The notes: generated from the sequence alone by a model not told the origin. Positions 53,548 to 61,924 are shown, counted from the stretch's first letter. The stretch: DNA of 64,000 nucleotides from Spirochaetes bacterium ADurb.Bin215 (GCA_002070025.1 MWCL01000001.1:1-64000); one strand, 5' to 3'. Program-made: numbers and translations.

Positions 53548-53904
53548 TCAGGAAAGTCCGGCTGAAAGAAGGAGAATTGTTCGCGACAGTACCGCGAGAA
53601 TGGACGTGATCAGAATGCAGAGAAGGCTGACTACAAGAATTTGAAAAAATTTCTGACGGCGATTCGTTATCGCGAGTACAAGTTCGGGAACAATGAGCGG
53701 GATGGCGGCAAGAACCGTTGTCAGGGAGGAAAACGACATAACGGTAACAATCAGGACCTGGGTTGAATCCAGAAATTGCTGAATGCTTCCAAAAAAGAAA
53801 AAGACCGCAAGGCCTATCGAAAAAAAAGTGAGTGAGAGAACTGTACGGTACAGAAAACGAACCGTGAGAGTTTTACGGTATTTCCCGCTTTTCCTCGTCT
53901 TCAA
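53548..53904 (-). CDS. Small integral membrane protein of unknown function
   Basis: 118 residues with a TTG start; AAGGAG lies 14 bases upstream. Basic N-terminus (KTRKSGKYRKTLTVRF) then three hydrophobic segments (LSLTFFSIGLAVFFFFG, LIVTVMSFSSLTTVLAAIPLIVPELVLAI, LVVSLLCILITSILAVL). No motif recognised. Divergent from the SPFH-like gene 65 bases away. Confidence 0.6.
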   Translation of the reverse strand: MKTRKSGKYRKTLTVRFLYRTVLSLTFFSIGLAVFFFFGSIQQFLDSTQVLIVTVMSFSSLTTVLAAIPLIVPELVLAITNRRQKFFQILVVSLLCILITSILAVLSRTILLLSAGLS

Positions 53905-53969
53905 AGTGCAGTATACTCCTTACCAAGTACTATACCGGTATCCATCCGCTTATAACAGGGGTAAACACC

Positions 53970-54800
53970 ATGAAAAAAGCGTTCTTTATTCTGTTTGTTC
54001 TCATTCTCGCCTGCGGGACGGGGTTCTATTTCGGCTGGGTACAGTTCATCGTGCCTGCCGGACACTACGGCGTCATGATATCAAAAACGGGCGGCGTGAA
54101 TACTGCCCCGATTGAACCGGGCGTTTTCCGTTGGCAATGGGAGCTTCTCCTGCCAACCAACGCGGAGATACATACCTTCAAGCTGGCTCCAGTAACCCAT
54201 TCCGTCTCCGTATCGGGAACGCTGCCTTCCGGCGCCCTGTATGCCCGCATGATCGAGGGAACTCCCGATTTTTCCTGGCAATTTTCCTGCGATACCGTTG
54301 CCCGGGTCAGTCCGTCTCATCTTGTTGCCCTTGTTGAAACCCGGGGAATTCTTGAACAACAAGCCCTTGACGACTGGACAACCAAAACCCTTGCTGACCG
54401 GGCTAAAACCGCGGCGGAAACCGTACTTGACCGATCGCTTTCTTCAATAACTGCAGACAAATCAGGCCGGATTCACCCGGAAGTTCTTGCCGGAGAAATT
54501 GCTGATGAACTGCGCAACGCAGATTCAGGTCTGGAAATCGTATCGGTTTCCGTACAGAGCACCCGTTTCCCCGACCTTGACCTCTACAGATCGGCCGCGG
54601 AAACCTACGAAACCTATCAAACACAGCGACGTGTCCTCTGGAACCAGGTTGCGTCCGAAAGCGCCGGAGATTCCGTTTCAGACTATCTCGCGTTTGAACG
54701 ATACGCCCGCTGGGGCGAGCTGCTTACCCGGTATCCCGTGCTTATTGAATTCTTCACCAGCGCCGGCCCGGAGAACCACCCGCTTTCACCGGCGCGTTAA
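53970..54800 (+). CDS. SPFH/band 7-like membrane-anchored protein
   Basis: 276 residues. One N-terminal helix, then VPAGHYGVMISKTGGVNTAPIEPGVFRWQWELLLPTNAEIHTF, which is the start of an SPFH (prohibitin/stomatin-like) domain: V.aGh.Gv......G.v.....pG.....p......i..f. The C-terminal part has a coiled coil (LYRSAAETYETYQTQRRVLWNQ) as in other SPFH proteins, which form rings at the membrane. Its TAA shares a TTAA palindrome with thiN. Confidence 0.72.
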   Translation: MKKAFFILFVLILACGTGFYFGWVQFIVPAGHYGVMISKTGGVNTAPIEPGVFRWQWELLLPTNAEIHTFKLAPVTHSVSVSGTLPSGALYARMIEGTPDFSWQFSCDTVARVSPSHLVALVETRGILEQQALDDWTTKTLADRAKTAAETVLDRSLSSITADKSGRIHPEVLAGEIADELRNADSGLEIVSVSVQSTRFPDLDLYRSAAETYETYQTQRRVLWNQVASESAGDSVSDYLAFERYARWGELLTRYPVLIEFFTSAGPENHPLSPAR

Positions 54801-55450
54801 TCGGGCGCCCATGCACCATCGAGCGGCAGAATAACCAGAAAACGGCCGGCTTCGGCTTCCAGCGTGAAATTTCCATGCACGGCGCGGTTGCTCAGGCTGT
54901 AGGCGCCCGTATCCCAGTCAAGGGAATCAACCGGCCACTTCAGCCCCTGCGCCGTACACCGGTGCGGGCCGTTACCCGCGGGAAATACCGACACACTTTC
55001 GCATTTCAGACCGCGTACGGTAATCCGCTCACGGGGTCCCCGTGCATCAAGAACAACAGCTATTGTTTCACTTCCAATCCACAATTGTGGCGGGTTATCG
55101 AGAGAAAACAGTTTTTCAAGCGCGAAAAAATGATCCATTCTTCCCCCGCCCCCGCCAACCAGAACAATGTCTTCCATGCCGTGTTGCCGCATGAGGGAAA
55201 GGGCGAGTTCCGTATCGGTGAGATCCTTGTCCCGGTCGGCACGCAACACCCGTTCAGGATCAAATGATCCCAGAATTGCCGGGTCTTCAATACTGTCCAT
55301 GTCGCCCACTACGTAATCCGGCGTAAAACCCGCTTCAAGCGCTCCGGCAATTCCGGAATCCGCCGCGTACACCGCGTCCGGTTCGCCGAAAAAGCGTCTG
55401 GCTTGCCGCATGTCCGGTCTGCTTCCGCCGGTAAAGAGCAATCCTCTCAT
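54797..55450 (-). CDS. thiN: Thiamine pyrophosphokinase
   Basis: 217 residues. ATP + thiamine to TPP + AMP. Landmarks: VYAADSGIAGALEAGFTPDYVVGDMDSIED, DRDKDLTDTELALSLMRQHG, and IVLVGGGGGRMDHFFALEKLF, matching bacterial ThiN (about 215 residues). Ends with a TPK-B beta domain (PVDSLDWDTGAYSLSNRAVHGNFTLEA). Start has GTGAGGA just upstream. No TPP riboswitch is visible upstream. Confidence 0.93.
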   Translation of the reverse strand: MRGLLFTGGSRPDMRQARRFFGEPDAVYAADSGIAGALEAGFTPDYVVGDMDSIEDPAILGSFDPERVLRADRDKDLTDTELALSLMRQHGMEDIVLVGGGGGRMDHFFALEKLFSLDNPPQLWIGSETIAVVLDARGPRERITVRGLKCESVSVFPAGNGPHRCTAQGLKWPVDSLDWDTGAYSLSNRAVHGNFTLEAEAGRFLVILPLDGAWAPD

Positions 55451-55460
55451 GATCCCTCAC

Positions 55461-55490
55461 TTGTTCAGTGCAGTGTTTATTCATTATACT
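55461..55490 (+). promoter_or_regulatory. Promoter of cca, nearly leaderless
   Basis: TTGTTC at 55461-55466, 18-base spacer, TATACT at 55485-55490, then nine bases to the cca ATG at 55500. The longer in-frame start upstream would be inside or before the promoter. Confidence 0.55.
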
Positions 55491-55499
55491 GATCCCGGC

Positions 55500-56858
55500 A
55501 TGAAAACGGTACCCGTTCACAAGGATTTGCAGGATCTTTCACTATTTTTCACCCGCGCCGGTTTTTCGGTGTATCTGGTGGGCGGCGCAGTCCGCGACAG
55601 TTTTCTCGGAACAACGGCAACGGACTGGGATATCGCCACCAACGCGAGTCCGCAGGCGGTTACGTCGCTTTTTCACCGGGTAATTCCCACCGGAATCGAA
55701 CACGGAACGGTTACCATACCCTTTCGCGGACACATGATCGAGTGTACCACATTCCGCACCGAACAGGGATATTCCGACGGCAGACACCCCGACTCCGTGG
55801 CTTATGCGGCTACCATCGAAGAAGATCTGTCTCGCCGCGACTTCACCATGAACGCCATCGCGGTGACACTGCCCGGCGGAGCCGTCGTTGATCCCTTTGA
55901 TGGACGGAAAGACATAACCCGTAAAATAATCCGCACGGTAGGAAATCCCGCAGAACGGTTTGCCGAGGATGGATTGAGAACGCTCAGGGCCGTCAGGTTT
56001 TCCACTCTTCCGGGATTTACCATCGAACAGGCCACCTTCGACGCTATCCGCCCTGCACTACCGGTTACCGCCCGCGTTGCCGTTGAACGGGTCCGGGAAG
56101 AACTGGTCAAACTCGTTTCAGGCGCCGAGCCCCTGACCGGTCTGGGATATCTTGAATCTTCCGGTCTTCTCGAACTCTTCCTGCCGGAACTTGCCGAATG
56201 CCGCGGGATCGAACAAAAAGGACGCCACCGCTTCGATGTTCTGGATCACAGTTTTCTGGCCTGTGCCGCGGCTCCGCGGGAAGACCTGATTGTCCGGCTT
56301 TCCGCACTCTTCCATGATGTGGGCAAACCCCATACCCGGGCCGTGGATGATCACGGAAATTACACCTTTCATCGCCATGAAGCGGTTTCGGCGGACATCA
56401 CCAAAAGCGTGCTGGAGCGGCTCAGATTTCCCAACCGTACCGTAACAGAGGTATGTCATCTCGTCAGAATGCACATGTTTCACTACGAACCCGTCTGGAC
56501 CGACGCCGCGGTTCGCCGTTTCATGGTTGCCGCCGGAGTCGAAAATCTCGACCGCCTTTTTTCGCTCCGCCGTGCCGATACCGCGGCAATCTCGGGACAC
56601 ACCGGACCACTGCCGGACCTTGTTGAACTGCAGAGCAGAATAGACGGCATAGTCGCGAAGAAGCAGGGACTTACCCTGCGGGACCTCGCGGTAAACGGGA
56701 ATGATCTGAAAAACGAAGGAATACGGAACGGGCCGGCAATAGGACTCATTCTCCATGAACTGCACGAAGCAGTTCTGGACGATCCGGCGCTCAATACGAA
56801 GGACCGCCTGATGGAAATAGCCCGGGCATTTTGCCGGGAAAAGAATATTGCGACCTAG
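55500..56858 (+). CDS. cca: CCA tRNA nucleotidyltransferase with HD domain
   Basis: 452 residues from the ATG at 55500. Adds CCA to tRNA 3' ends, required here because the three tRNA genes lack it. N-terminal VYLVGGAVRDSFLGTTATDWDIATNASPQ carries the nucleotidyltransferase G and DxD motifs (DWDIAT), then RRDFTMNAIAV and EDGLRTLRAVRFSTLPGF. C-terminal HD domain: RLSALFHDVGKPHTR with HLVRMHMFHYEP. Its TAG shares a CTAG with the rnc stop. Confidence 0.95.
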   Translation: MKTVPVHKDLQDLSLFFTRAGFSVYLVGGAVRDSFLGTTATDWDIATNASPQAVTSLFHRVIPTGIEHGTVTIPFRGHMIECTTFRTEQGYSDGRHPDSVAYAATIEEDLSRRDFTMNAIAVTLPGGAVVDPFDGRKDITRKIIRTVGNPAERFAEDGLRTLRAVRFSTLPGFTIEQATFDAIRPALPVTARVAVERVREELVKLVSGAEPLTGLGYLESSGLLELFLPELAECRGIEQKGRHRFDVLDHSFLACAAAPREDLIVRLSALFHDVGKPHTRAVDDHGNYTFHRHEAVSADITKSVLERLRFPNRTVTEVCHLVRMHMFHYEPVWTDAAVRRFMVAAGVENLDRLFSLRRADTAAISGHTGPLPDLVELQSRIDGIVAKKQGLTLRDLAVNGNDLKNEGIRNGPAIGLILHELHEAVLDDPALNTKDRLMEIARAFCREKNIAT

Positions 56859-57580
56859 ATAAGACCCAGAGCGCGGCAGGCAGTGCCTGCTACATTCTGC
56901 TCGGCTTCTTTTTTATTCTTTCCTTTTTCCGGGCCGTATACCGTACCGGCAACCTCGACGGTTACCCAGAAGGTACGATCATGATCCGGTCCGGTTCTGC
57001 GTGTGAGGGAATAATGCGGAACTGTTTTGCTGGTTTTTTGGACATGTTCCTGGAGCAGCGTCTTGAAATCGCGTGCATGACGGTTCTCGAGAACCAGGGA
57101 AATCTGTGGATCCATGATCGCAAGAACGAATGTTTCTGCAGCGCGGTAGCCTGAATCAAGATAAAGCGCGCCAATAACCGCTTCGAGGGCGTCTGCAAGA
57201 ATCGCTTTTTTGAATTTACCGCCGGACATCAATTCGCCCTTTCCGAGAATCAGGTAGTCCGGCATGCCGATATCCAGTGCTATCTGCGAAAGGGTTCCTT
57301 CCGACACCACAACCGACTTTGTTTTCGCCAGATCGCCTTCGGGACGATCGGACATGCACTCATACAAGCGCGCGGCTACAACCATACCGAGTACGGCGTC
57401 TCCGAGGAATTCGAGCCGTTCGTTATTGATTCTTTCTCTGGTGTTTTCGTTTGAAAAGGATCGGTGGTGGAAGGCGAGATCAAGAAGGCCGAGATCCCTG
57501 AAATGGAAACCGGCCTTCTTCTGGAAGGCAAGAAGCTCCTGCTTCCGTTCGCCCGTCACCGATTGACGAAATGCAAACAT
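56855..57580 (-). CDS. rnc: Ribonuclease III
   Basis: 241 residues. Cuts double-stranded RNA in rRNA and mRNA processing. Signature HHRSFSNENTRERINNERLEFLGDAVLGMVVAARLYE contains the catalytic Glu and Asp; KKAILADALEAVIGALYLDSGY the second pair. C-terminal dsRBD: DFKTLLQEHVQKTSKTVPHYSLTRRTGPDHDRTFWVTVEV and GKNKKEAEQNVAGTACRAL. Follows acpP by 25 bases, a common order. Confidence 0.96.
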   Translation of the reverse strand: MFAFRQSVTGERKQELLAFQKKAGFHFRDLGLLDLAFHHRSFSNENTRERINNERLEFLGDAVLGMVVAARLYECMSDRPEGDLAKTKSVVVSEGTLSQIALDIGMPDYLILGKGELMSGGKFKKAILADALEAVIGALYLDSGYRAAETFVLAIMDPQISLVLENRHARDFKTLLQEHVQKTSKTVPHYSLTRRTGPDHDRTFWVTVEVAGTVYGPEKGKNKKEAEQNVAGTACRALGLI

Positions 57581-57605
57581 GGCGTCACTCCTTGCCGGAG
57601 ACGTG

Positions 57606-57842
57606 TTATTTGGACTGGGACTTTATGAAGTCGTACGCGTCGCGCACGGTTTCAAATTCATTGGCCTTTTCGTCCGGAATGCTGATTCCCATTTCCTCTT
57701 CGATGGCATAGACCAGCTCGTAGGTATCGAGGCTGTCTGCTCCAAGGTCCTGACGGAATGAGGCATCAAGGGTGATCTTGGATTCCTCGATCTCGAGTTT
57801 GTCCGCGATCAGTTTCTGCATTTTTTCAAACAATTCGTCCAT
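57606..57842 (-). CDS. acpP: Acyl carrier protein
   Basis: 78 residues, acidic. Phosphopantetheine attaches to Ser in LGADSLDTYELVYAIEEEMGISIPDEKA, the canonical DSL motif. Lies between rpmF and rnc in a typical order. Confidence 0.97.
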   Translation of the reverse strand: MDELFEKMQKLIADKLEIEESKITLDASFRQDLGADSLDTYELVYAIEEEMGISIPDEKANEFETVRDAYDFIKSQSK

Positions 57843-57860
57843 TACTATGCTCCTCTCGGT

Positions 57861-58049
57861 TTAGCCGTTATTTTCAGGTGTTAAAACCTGGCGTCCGCGA
57901 TAAAACCCGCATTTGGGGCATACACGGTGAGTCATAACAAGATTCCCACAATTTCCGCACTCAACCAGTGACGGAGCGCTCAGCCGCATATTAATTCCCT
58001 GACGGCGGCGGGTTCTGGCTTTCGACGTTTTCGCTCTTGGTACTGCCAT
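57861..58049 (-). CDS. rpmF: Ribosomal protein L32
   Basis: 62 residues from ATG 58047-58049, with GCGAGG upstream. MAVPRAKTSKARTRRR at the N-terminus is diagnostic; CGNCGNLVMTHRVCPKCGFYRG keeps the four zinc cysteines. The longer upstream frame is not needed. Confidence 0.96.
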   Translation of the reverse strand: MAVPRAKTSKARTRRRQGINMRLSAPSLVECGNCGNLVMTHRVCPKCGFYRGRQVLTPENNG

Positions 58050-58110
58050 ATCATCAACCTCGCAAAAAAATGATTTCCATATCGTGATTGTCACATCAAA
58101 TATTAAAACG

Positions 58111-58139
58111 ATACTATCGACTTACGCAACACATGTCAA
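58111..58139 (-). promoter_or_regulatory. Promoter of rpmF-acpP-rnc
   Basis: TTGACA (58139-58134), 17-base spacer, TAGTAT (58116-58111), with a leader of about 55 bases to the rpmF ATG. It sits between the coaD stop and rpmF. Confidence 0.7.
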
Positions 58140-58147
58140 GCGTCATA

Positions 58148-58657
58148 TTACACTTTTTCGTTTTTTGTCGAAATAGGCGCATGGTACAGTTTCTGTGACA
58201 GCAGGTCCGCCACCGCTTTGGGTACCATCGAGGAAACATCACCGCCAAAGGCAGCCAGTTCCTTGATGGCACTCGAACGGAGCACAAAGTACTGGGGATC
58301 AGGTGAAAGAAATACGGTATCAATTTCCGGATTCAGGCTGCGGTTCATCATGGCGAGATCGAATTCATAGGAGAAATCCGTAATATTGCGAACGCCCCGT
58401 ATTAGAACATGCGCGTGTATTTTCCGCGCATATTCAACGATGAGGGTGTCCCAGGCATGCACTTTCACGTTGTCCCACTGGCGCACCATGCCCCGAATCA
58501 GGTCAACCCGTTCCTCGGCTGAAAAGGTGTACTTTTTTTCGCGGTTTACCGCGACGACAACATGGACTTCGCCAAAGATGAGACGGGCACGTTCGATTAT
58601 GTTCAAATGTCCGAAAGTCGGGGGATCAAAGGATCCCGGAAATACCGCGTTAACCAT
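58148..58657 (-). CDS. coaD: Phosphopantetheine adenylyltransferase
   Basis: 169 residues. Penultimate step of coenzyme A synthesis. [29 protein letters not shown] holds the TxGH nucleotide-binding motif (TFGH). [24 protein letters not shown] and [31 protein letters not shown] are further signatures. The length is typical. Confidence 0.97.
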   Translation of the reverse strand: MVNAVFPGSFDPPTFGHLNIIERARLIFGEVHVVVAVNREKKYTFSAEERVDLIRGMVRQWDNVKVHAWDTLIVEYARKIHAHVLIRGVRNITDFSYEFDLAMMNRSLNPEIDTVFLSPDPQYFVLRSSAIKELAAFGGDVSSMVPKAVADLLSQKLYHAPISTKNEKV

Positions 58658-58664
58658 GGGGATT

Positions 58665-58693
58665 ACTGTACTACCGTGTTAACGGACAGTCAA
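58665..58693 (-). promoter_or_regulatory. Promoter of coaD, predicted leaderless
   Basis: TTGACT (58693-58688), 17-base spacer, TACAGT (58670-58665), then 7 bases to the coaD ATG. The start is fixed by the conserved N-terminus. Confidence 0.62.
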
Positions 58694-58738
58694 CACGGAT
58701 ATCAGTATAATTCCTTAACCGATTTGATAAAAAGATAT

Positions 58739-58767
58739 TTGACGTGATGCCCGTGTCGGAGTACTAT
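58739..58767 (+). promoter_or_regulatory. Promoter of the lipoprotein gene at 58774, predicted leaderless
   Basis: TTGACG at 58739-58744, 17-base spacer, TACTAT at 58762-58767, then six bases to the ATG at 58774. Confidence 0.6.
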
Positions 58768-58773
58768 ATTCAC

Positions 58774-59364
58774 ATGACGAAGTATTTGTTTCCGGTATTG
58801 TTTTTGCTTCTCGTGTGTGTTTTCTCCTGTGCAACCACCAACGAATCCGTGGTGCAGGATACCGCTACGGTACCACAACCTCCCGAAGAGGTGATTGAAG
58901 ACGTTCCCCCGGCCCGTTCAAACGGTATTTCACTGGAAAACATGAAGGACGACGATGTCGTCGTACGGTTCGATACCATTGCCATTACCAAGCAGGCGTT
59001 CATCACAACTAAAAGCGAAATTGAAATAGTGGTTGACGACCTGAACAAGATAACCCTGGACCGGGACTATACCCGCTGGCTCGGGTATACATCCGAAGAA
59101 TACCGTGATGTTTTCTCGGGTCGTGACGTTCTCGATCAGGTATCGGCGAGTCTCCCTACCAAGGGCGTCCGGCTTCGCACCCTGCAGGATTACTTCAATT
59201 ATGTGTTTGTGCCTTCACGCCAGAACATGCGCGTAGACGATATCCAGTTCGTATCCCCTACCCGGGTGTACGTAATAATGGAAATTGCACCATCTTCTCC
59301 GGCTGCCATTTACATCCTGGAGAAAACGCCGAGCGGCTGGAAACTCGTTCCCAAGAACAGGTGA
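58774..59364 (+). CDS. Spirochaete lipoprotein of unknown function
   Basis: 196 residues from ATG 58774, chosen because the signal peptide then starts MTKYLFPVLFLLLVCVFSC and the -10 box lies within the earlier frame. The lipobox VFSC fits a spirochaete lipoprotein, acylated at Cys19. After a Pro/Glu-rich linker, the domain has DDVVVRFDTIAITKQAF and RVYVIMEIAPSSPAAIYILEK. No family recognised. Confidence 0.75.
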   Translation: MTKYLFPVLFLLLVCVFSCATTNESVVQDTATVPQPPEEVIEDVPPARSNGISLENMKDDDVVVRFDTIAITKQAFITTKSEIEIVVDDLNKITLDRDYTRWLGYTSEEYRDVFSGRDVLDQVSASLPTKGVRLRTLQDYFNYVFVPSRQNMRVDDIQFVSPTRVYVIMEIAPSSPAAIYILEKTPSGWKLVPKNR

Positions 59365-59376
59365 AGGACGTAATAC

Positions 59377-59405
59377 TTGACTTTGTGGATAAAATACCGA
59401 ATTAT
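59377..59405 (+). promoter_or_regulatory. Possible promoter of the HEAT-repeat gene
   Basis: TTGACT at 59377-59382, 17-base spacer, AATTAT at 59400-59405 (weak -10). About 50 bases of leader then follow with GGGGAGG before the ATG. Confidence 0.4.
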
Positions 59406-59458
59406 TAGGTAGATATTTGACGATTTTATGAAATGGTTGACCAGGGGAGGTCGTTTCT

Positions 59459-60181
59459 ATGCGCTTTAAACCTTTTATTTTTGTTCTCATGCTTTGTACT
59501 CTTGCCGCTTCCGGACTCGTTGCCCAGGAGACAGCAGAAACACAGCAGACTGATTCCATCATGACCGTTGAGGAAGCATATCTCAGCTCGGTTGAGGGTG
59601 TAATTATGAAGGAACTTGCCCAGGCAGACGGCCGCGACGCAAAGCAGGTTGCCCTTCAGTACATCGAGAACGCGATTGATTCCGGCCGTACTACGGAAGA
59701 CATGCAGGTTGCGCTCGACTCCCTCGCCAAGGAAGGAATCGGTTCGGTTATCCGTGAAAGCGGCCGGACCATGAACAACTATCCGGACATCCGTCTCAAG
59801 GCATGCGAACTTCTTGGAAAGATGGGAACCGTTGAAGCGAAAGATACCCTCGTAGCCGTCATGTTCGCCGATAACGAACCGAGCGTCATTTCCGCGGCAG
59901 TAAAATCCCTCGGAGAACTGGGGTATAACGATGAAGACGAAGTGGTCGAAATGATCAACTGGGTTACCAGAAAGTTCGACATCATCCTTCCCACCAGCTC
60001 GCTCGCGCTGGAAGTACTGAATGCCTACGAAAAACTGGCTCCCAAGGTTGACGACAAATCCGGCATGATTGAATCGATAATCCGCATAGCAGGGAACTAT
60101 AACTATGTTACCCCGGTTCGAAACCGCGCATATGAAGTTCTGAAATCCGTGAGCGGAAACGGGGAAAAATCCGGCAAGTAA
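59459..60181 (+). CDS. Exported HEAT-repeat protein
   Basis: 240 residues with a signal peptide (FKPFIFVLMLCTLAASGLVAQ, likely cut after VAQ or VA). The mature part has helical repeats: IRLKACELLGKMGTVEAKDTLVAVMFADNEPSVISAAVKSLGELGYN matches HEAT/PBS-lyase type units (two or three copies, some degenerate). A periplasmic protein-interaction module. Ends at a strong bidirectional terminator. Confidence 0.8.
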   Translation: MRFKPFIFVLMLCTLAASGLVAQETAETQQTDSIMTVEEAYLSSVEGVIMKELAQADGRDAKQVALQYIENAIDSGRTTEDMQVALDSLAKEGIGSVIRESGRTMNNYPDIRLKACELLGKMGTVEAKDTLVAVMFADNEPSVISAAVKSLGELGYNDEDEVVEMINWVTRKFDIILPTSSLALEVLNAYEKLAPKVDDKSGMIESIIRIAGNYNYVTPVRNRAYEVLKSVSGNGEKSGK

Positions 60182-60191
60182 ATACGGAAAG

Positions 60192-60223
60192 AAAAAACCC
60201 GGTCGACTGACCGGGTTTTTTTT
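60192..60223. terminator. Bidirectional terminator between the HEAT gene and tRNA-Arg
   Basis: CCCGGTC, loop GACT, GACCGGG (60198-60215) with A6 before it and T8 after it, so it can stop transcripts from either side. Confidence 0.9.
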
Positions 60224-60224
60224 C

Positions 60225-60298
60225 TGGAAGATGCGGGATTCGAACCCACCGCCTTTGCCTCCGGAGGGCAACGCTCTATCCAAATGAGCTAATCTTCC
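60225..60298 (-). tRNA. tRNA-Arg (anticodon CCG)
   Basis: 74 bases on the minus strand. Acceptor GGAAGAT pairs with ATCTTCC, anticodon stem TTGCC/GGCAA with loop CTCCGGA gives CCG, T-loop GGTTCGAATCC. CCA is not encoded. Confidence 0.94.
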
Positions 60299-60308
60299 GT
60301 ACGGGCTC

Positions 60309-60337
60309 ATTACACCCTAAAAAAGCATTCTTGTCAA
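60309..60337 (-). promoter_or_regulatory. Promoter of tRNA-Arg
   Basis: TTGACA (60337-60332), 17-base spacer, TGTAAT (60314-60309), 10 bases before the tRNA 5' end. Confidence 0.75.
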
Positions 60338-60352
60338 CAAACGGAGATAATC

Positions 60353-60940
60353 TTGGAACCAATTATTCTTGCATCAACATCACAACGCCGTCAGGAGATT
60401 TTACGCTCCCTGGGAATCCCCTTCACCGTCATGGTTCCGACTTATGAAGAACCTGCCGTAGAAACCGGTGATCCGGTCGAAGTAACTGAACTCAATTCCA
60501 TGAAAAAGGTTGAATCAATAATCAGGATGGAACTCGACCTGAGTGTTCCCTGGGTACTCGGCGCCGATACCCTTATCAGCCAGAACGGCCGCCTTTTTGG
60601 GAAGCCATCATCCCGTACCGATGCGGAAGAAATGATCCGTTCCTTTTCGGGAACGACTCATTCCGTAGTAACCTCCATAAGCCTGTTCGATTCCAAAACA
60701 AATTTTATCACGTCAAAAACAAGCGAAAGTACGGTATCGTTCATCCCGTTGTCTGACACGGAAATCGAAGAATATCTTGATACCGCCGAATGGCAGGGTG
60801 TTGCCGGTTCCTACCGGCTCCAGGGCCGGGCGGCCATGTTCATTGACCGTATCGAGGGGTCCTGGAGCGGTATCGTAGGCTTGCCAATACATTCGTTATA
60901 TGGCATACTTCGCGAGCACGGCTACCGTTTTTCGGTATAA
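60353..60940 (+). CDS. maf: Maf-like nucleotide pyrophosphatase
   Basis: 195 residues with a TTG start and GGAG six bases upstream. Hydrolyses non-canonical nucleoside triphosphates (house-cleaning). Landmarks: IILASTSQRRQEILRSLGIPF, VLGADTLISQNGRLFGKPSSRTDAEEMIRSFSGTTHSVVTSI, and YLDTAEWQGVAGSYRLQGRAAMFIDRIEGSWSGIVGLP. The ASTSQRR and GAD motifs hold the family active-site residues. This Maf is unrelated to the DUF115 flagellin 'Maf'. Confidence 0.93.
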   Translation: MEPIILASTSQRRQEILRSLGIPFTVMVPTYEEPAVETGDPVEVTELNSMKKVESIIRMELDLSVPWVLGADTLISQNGRLFGKPSSRTDAEEMIRSFSGTTHSVVTSISLFDSKTNFITSKTSESTVSFIPLSDTEIEEYLDTAEWQGVAGSYRLQGRAAMFIDRIEGSWSGIVGLPIHSLYGILREHGYRFSV

Positions 60941-61016
60941 CCGGCAACCATTTTCCGGTACCCTTCGCGGTACCGAGACACAGAGAAGGAGCAGGATTAC
61001 CCATCAGGTAACCTGC
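60881..61016 (+). promoter_or_regulatory. Putative rpsB promoter and structured leader
   Basis: A possible promoter lies in the 3' end of maf: TTGCCA (60881-60886), 17-base spacer, CATACT (60904-60909). Before rpsB there are two hairpins: CGGTACC/GGTACCG (60956-60975) and GCAGG(a)TTACC/GGTAACCTGC (60991-61016) with a single bulged A. The second ends two bases before the Shine-Dalgarno (AAAGGAG). Neither has a T-run, so they are unlikely to be terminators and may be an S2 autoregulatory target. Confidence 0.45.
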
Positions 61017-61029
61017 AAAGGAGAAACTC

Positions 61030-61914
61030 ATGGCAGTAGTAACCATGAAAAGTCTGCTTGAATCAGGTGTACATTTCGGACACCAGGTCAAGCGTTGGGA
61101 TCCCCGCATGAAGAAATTCATCTTCGCAGAACGCAACGGGATTCACATTATCGATCTTCAGAAAACCATTCTGTCCATCAAGGAAGCCTATGAAGCAGTA
61201 CGCAAAACAGCGGCTGCGGGAAAGGGTGTACTCTTTGTCGGAACCAAGAAGCAGGCACAGCAGACCGTTGCCAAGGAAGCTGAACGCTGCGGCATGTTCT
61301 TCGTAAACAACCGCTGGCTCGGCGGTATGCTCACAAACTTTTCCACCATCAAGAAAAGCCTCCTCCGCCTCAAGAAAATCGAAAAGATGGAAATTGACGG
61401 CACCTTCGAAAGCCTGACCAAAAAGGAAATTGCCGGTCTTCAGAAAGAAAAAGCGAAACTCGAAAAGAACCTCGGCGGCATCAAGGAAATGAAGGAACTC
61501 CCCGGAATTCTGTTCATCATTGATACCCGCAAGGAAGCTATCGCCGTTGCTGAAGCACGCCGCATGGGTATCCCCATCGTCGCCGTTGTAGACACCAACT
61601 GTAACCCCGAAGGCATCGATTATCCCATCCCCGGAAACGACGACGCGATCCGCGCCATTTCCCTCTTTACCCAGATCATCGCGAACGCGGTTATTGAAGC
61701 GGACAATGAAAACGGACTCAAGATCATCGAAAACCTCCAGGACGACGAAGACGAATCCGGCGAATCAGTAGCCGCAGATTCTTCCAACGAGGAAATCATT
61801 GAGGATTACACGAACTATACCCCCGAAGAGAATAAAGAAGACGACGTTGAAGCCGCCGCCGACGAACCCGGGGAAGAACTCGTGGACGAAGAAAAACTGT
61901 ACGAAGACAAATAA
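61030..61914 (+). CDS. rpsB: Ribosomal protein S2 with long acidic tail
   Basis: 294 residues, AAAGGAG upstream. Family features: [86 protein letters not shown]. coli S2 has 241 residues; here about 50 extra residues rich in Asp and Glu follow at the C-terminus ([31 protein letters not shown]). Followed 10 bases later by tsf, the usual order. Confidence 0.97.
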   Translation: MAVVTMKSLLESGVHFGHQVKRWDPRMKKFIFAERNGIHIIDLQKTILSIKEAYEAVRKTAAAGKGVLFVGTKKQAQQTVAKEAERCGMFFVNNRWLGGMLTNFSTIKKSLLRLKKIEKMEIDGTFESLTKKEIAGLQKEKAKLEKNLGGIKEMKELPGILFIIDTRKEAIAVAEARRMGIPIVAVVDTNCNPEGIDYPIPGNDDAIRAISLFTQIIANAVIEADNENGLKIIENLQDDEDESGESVAADSSNEEIIEDYTNYTPEENKEDDVEAAADEPGEELVDEEKLYEDK

Positions 61915-61924
61915 GGAGATACTC

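Noticed and set aside
55451-55499. TPP riboswitch upstream of thiN
   Set aside because: Only about 50 bases lie between the divergent genes, too short, and the conserved THI-box sequence is absent.
61799-61924. N-terminal extension of tsf
   Set aside because: Overlaps rpsB in another frame; the conserved EF-Ts start and Shine-Dalgarno fix ATG 61925.
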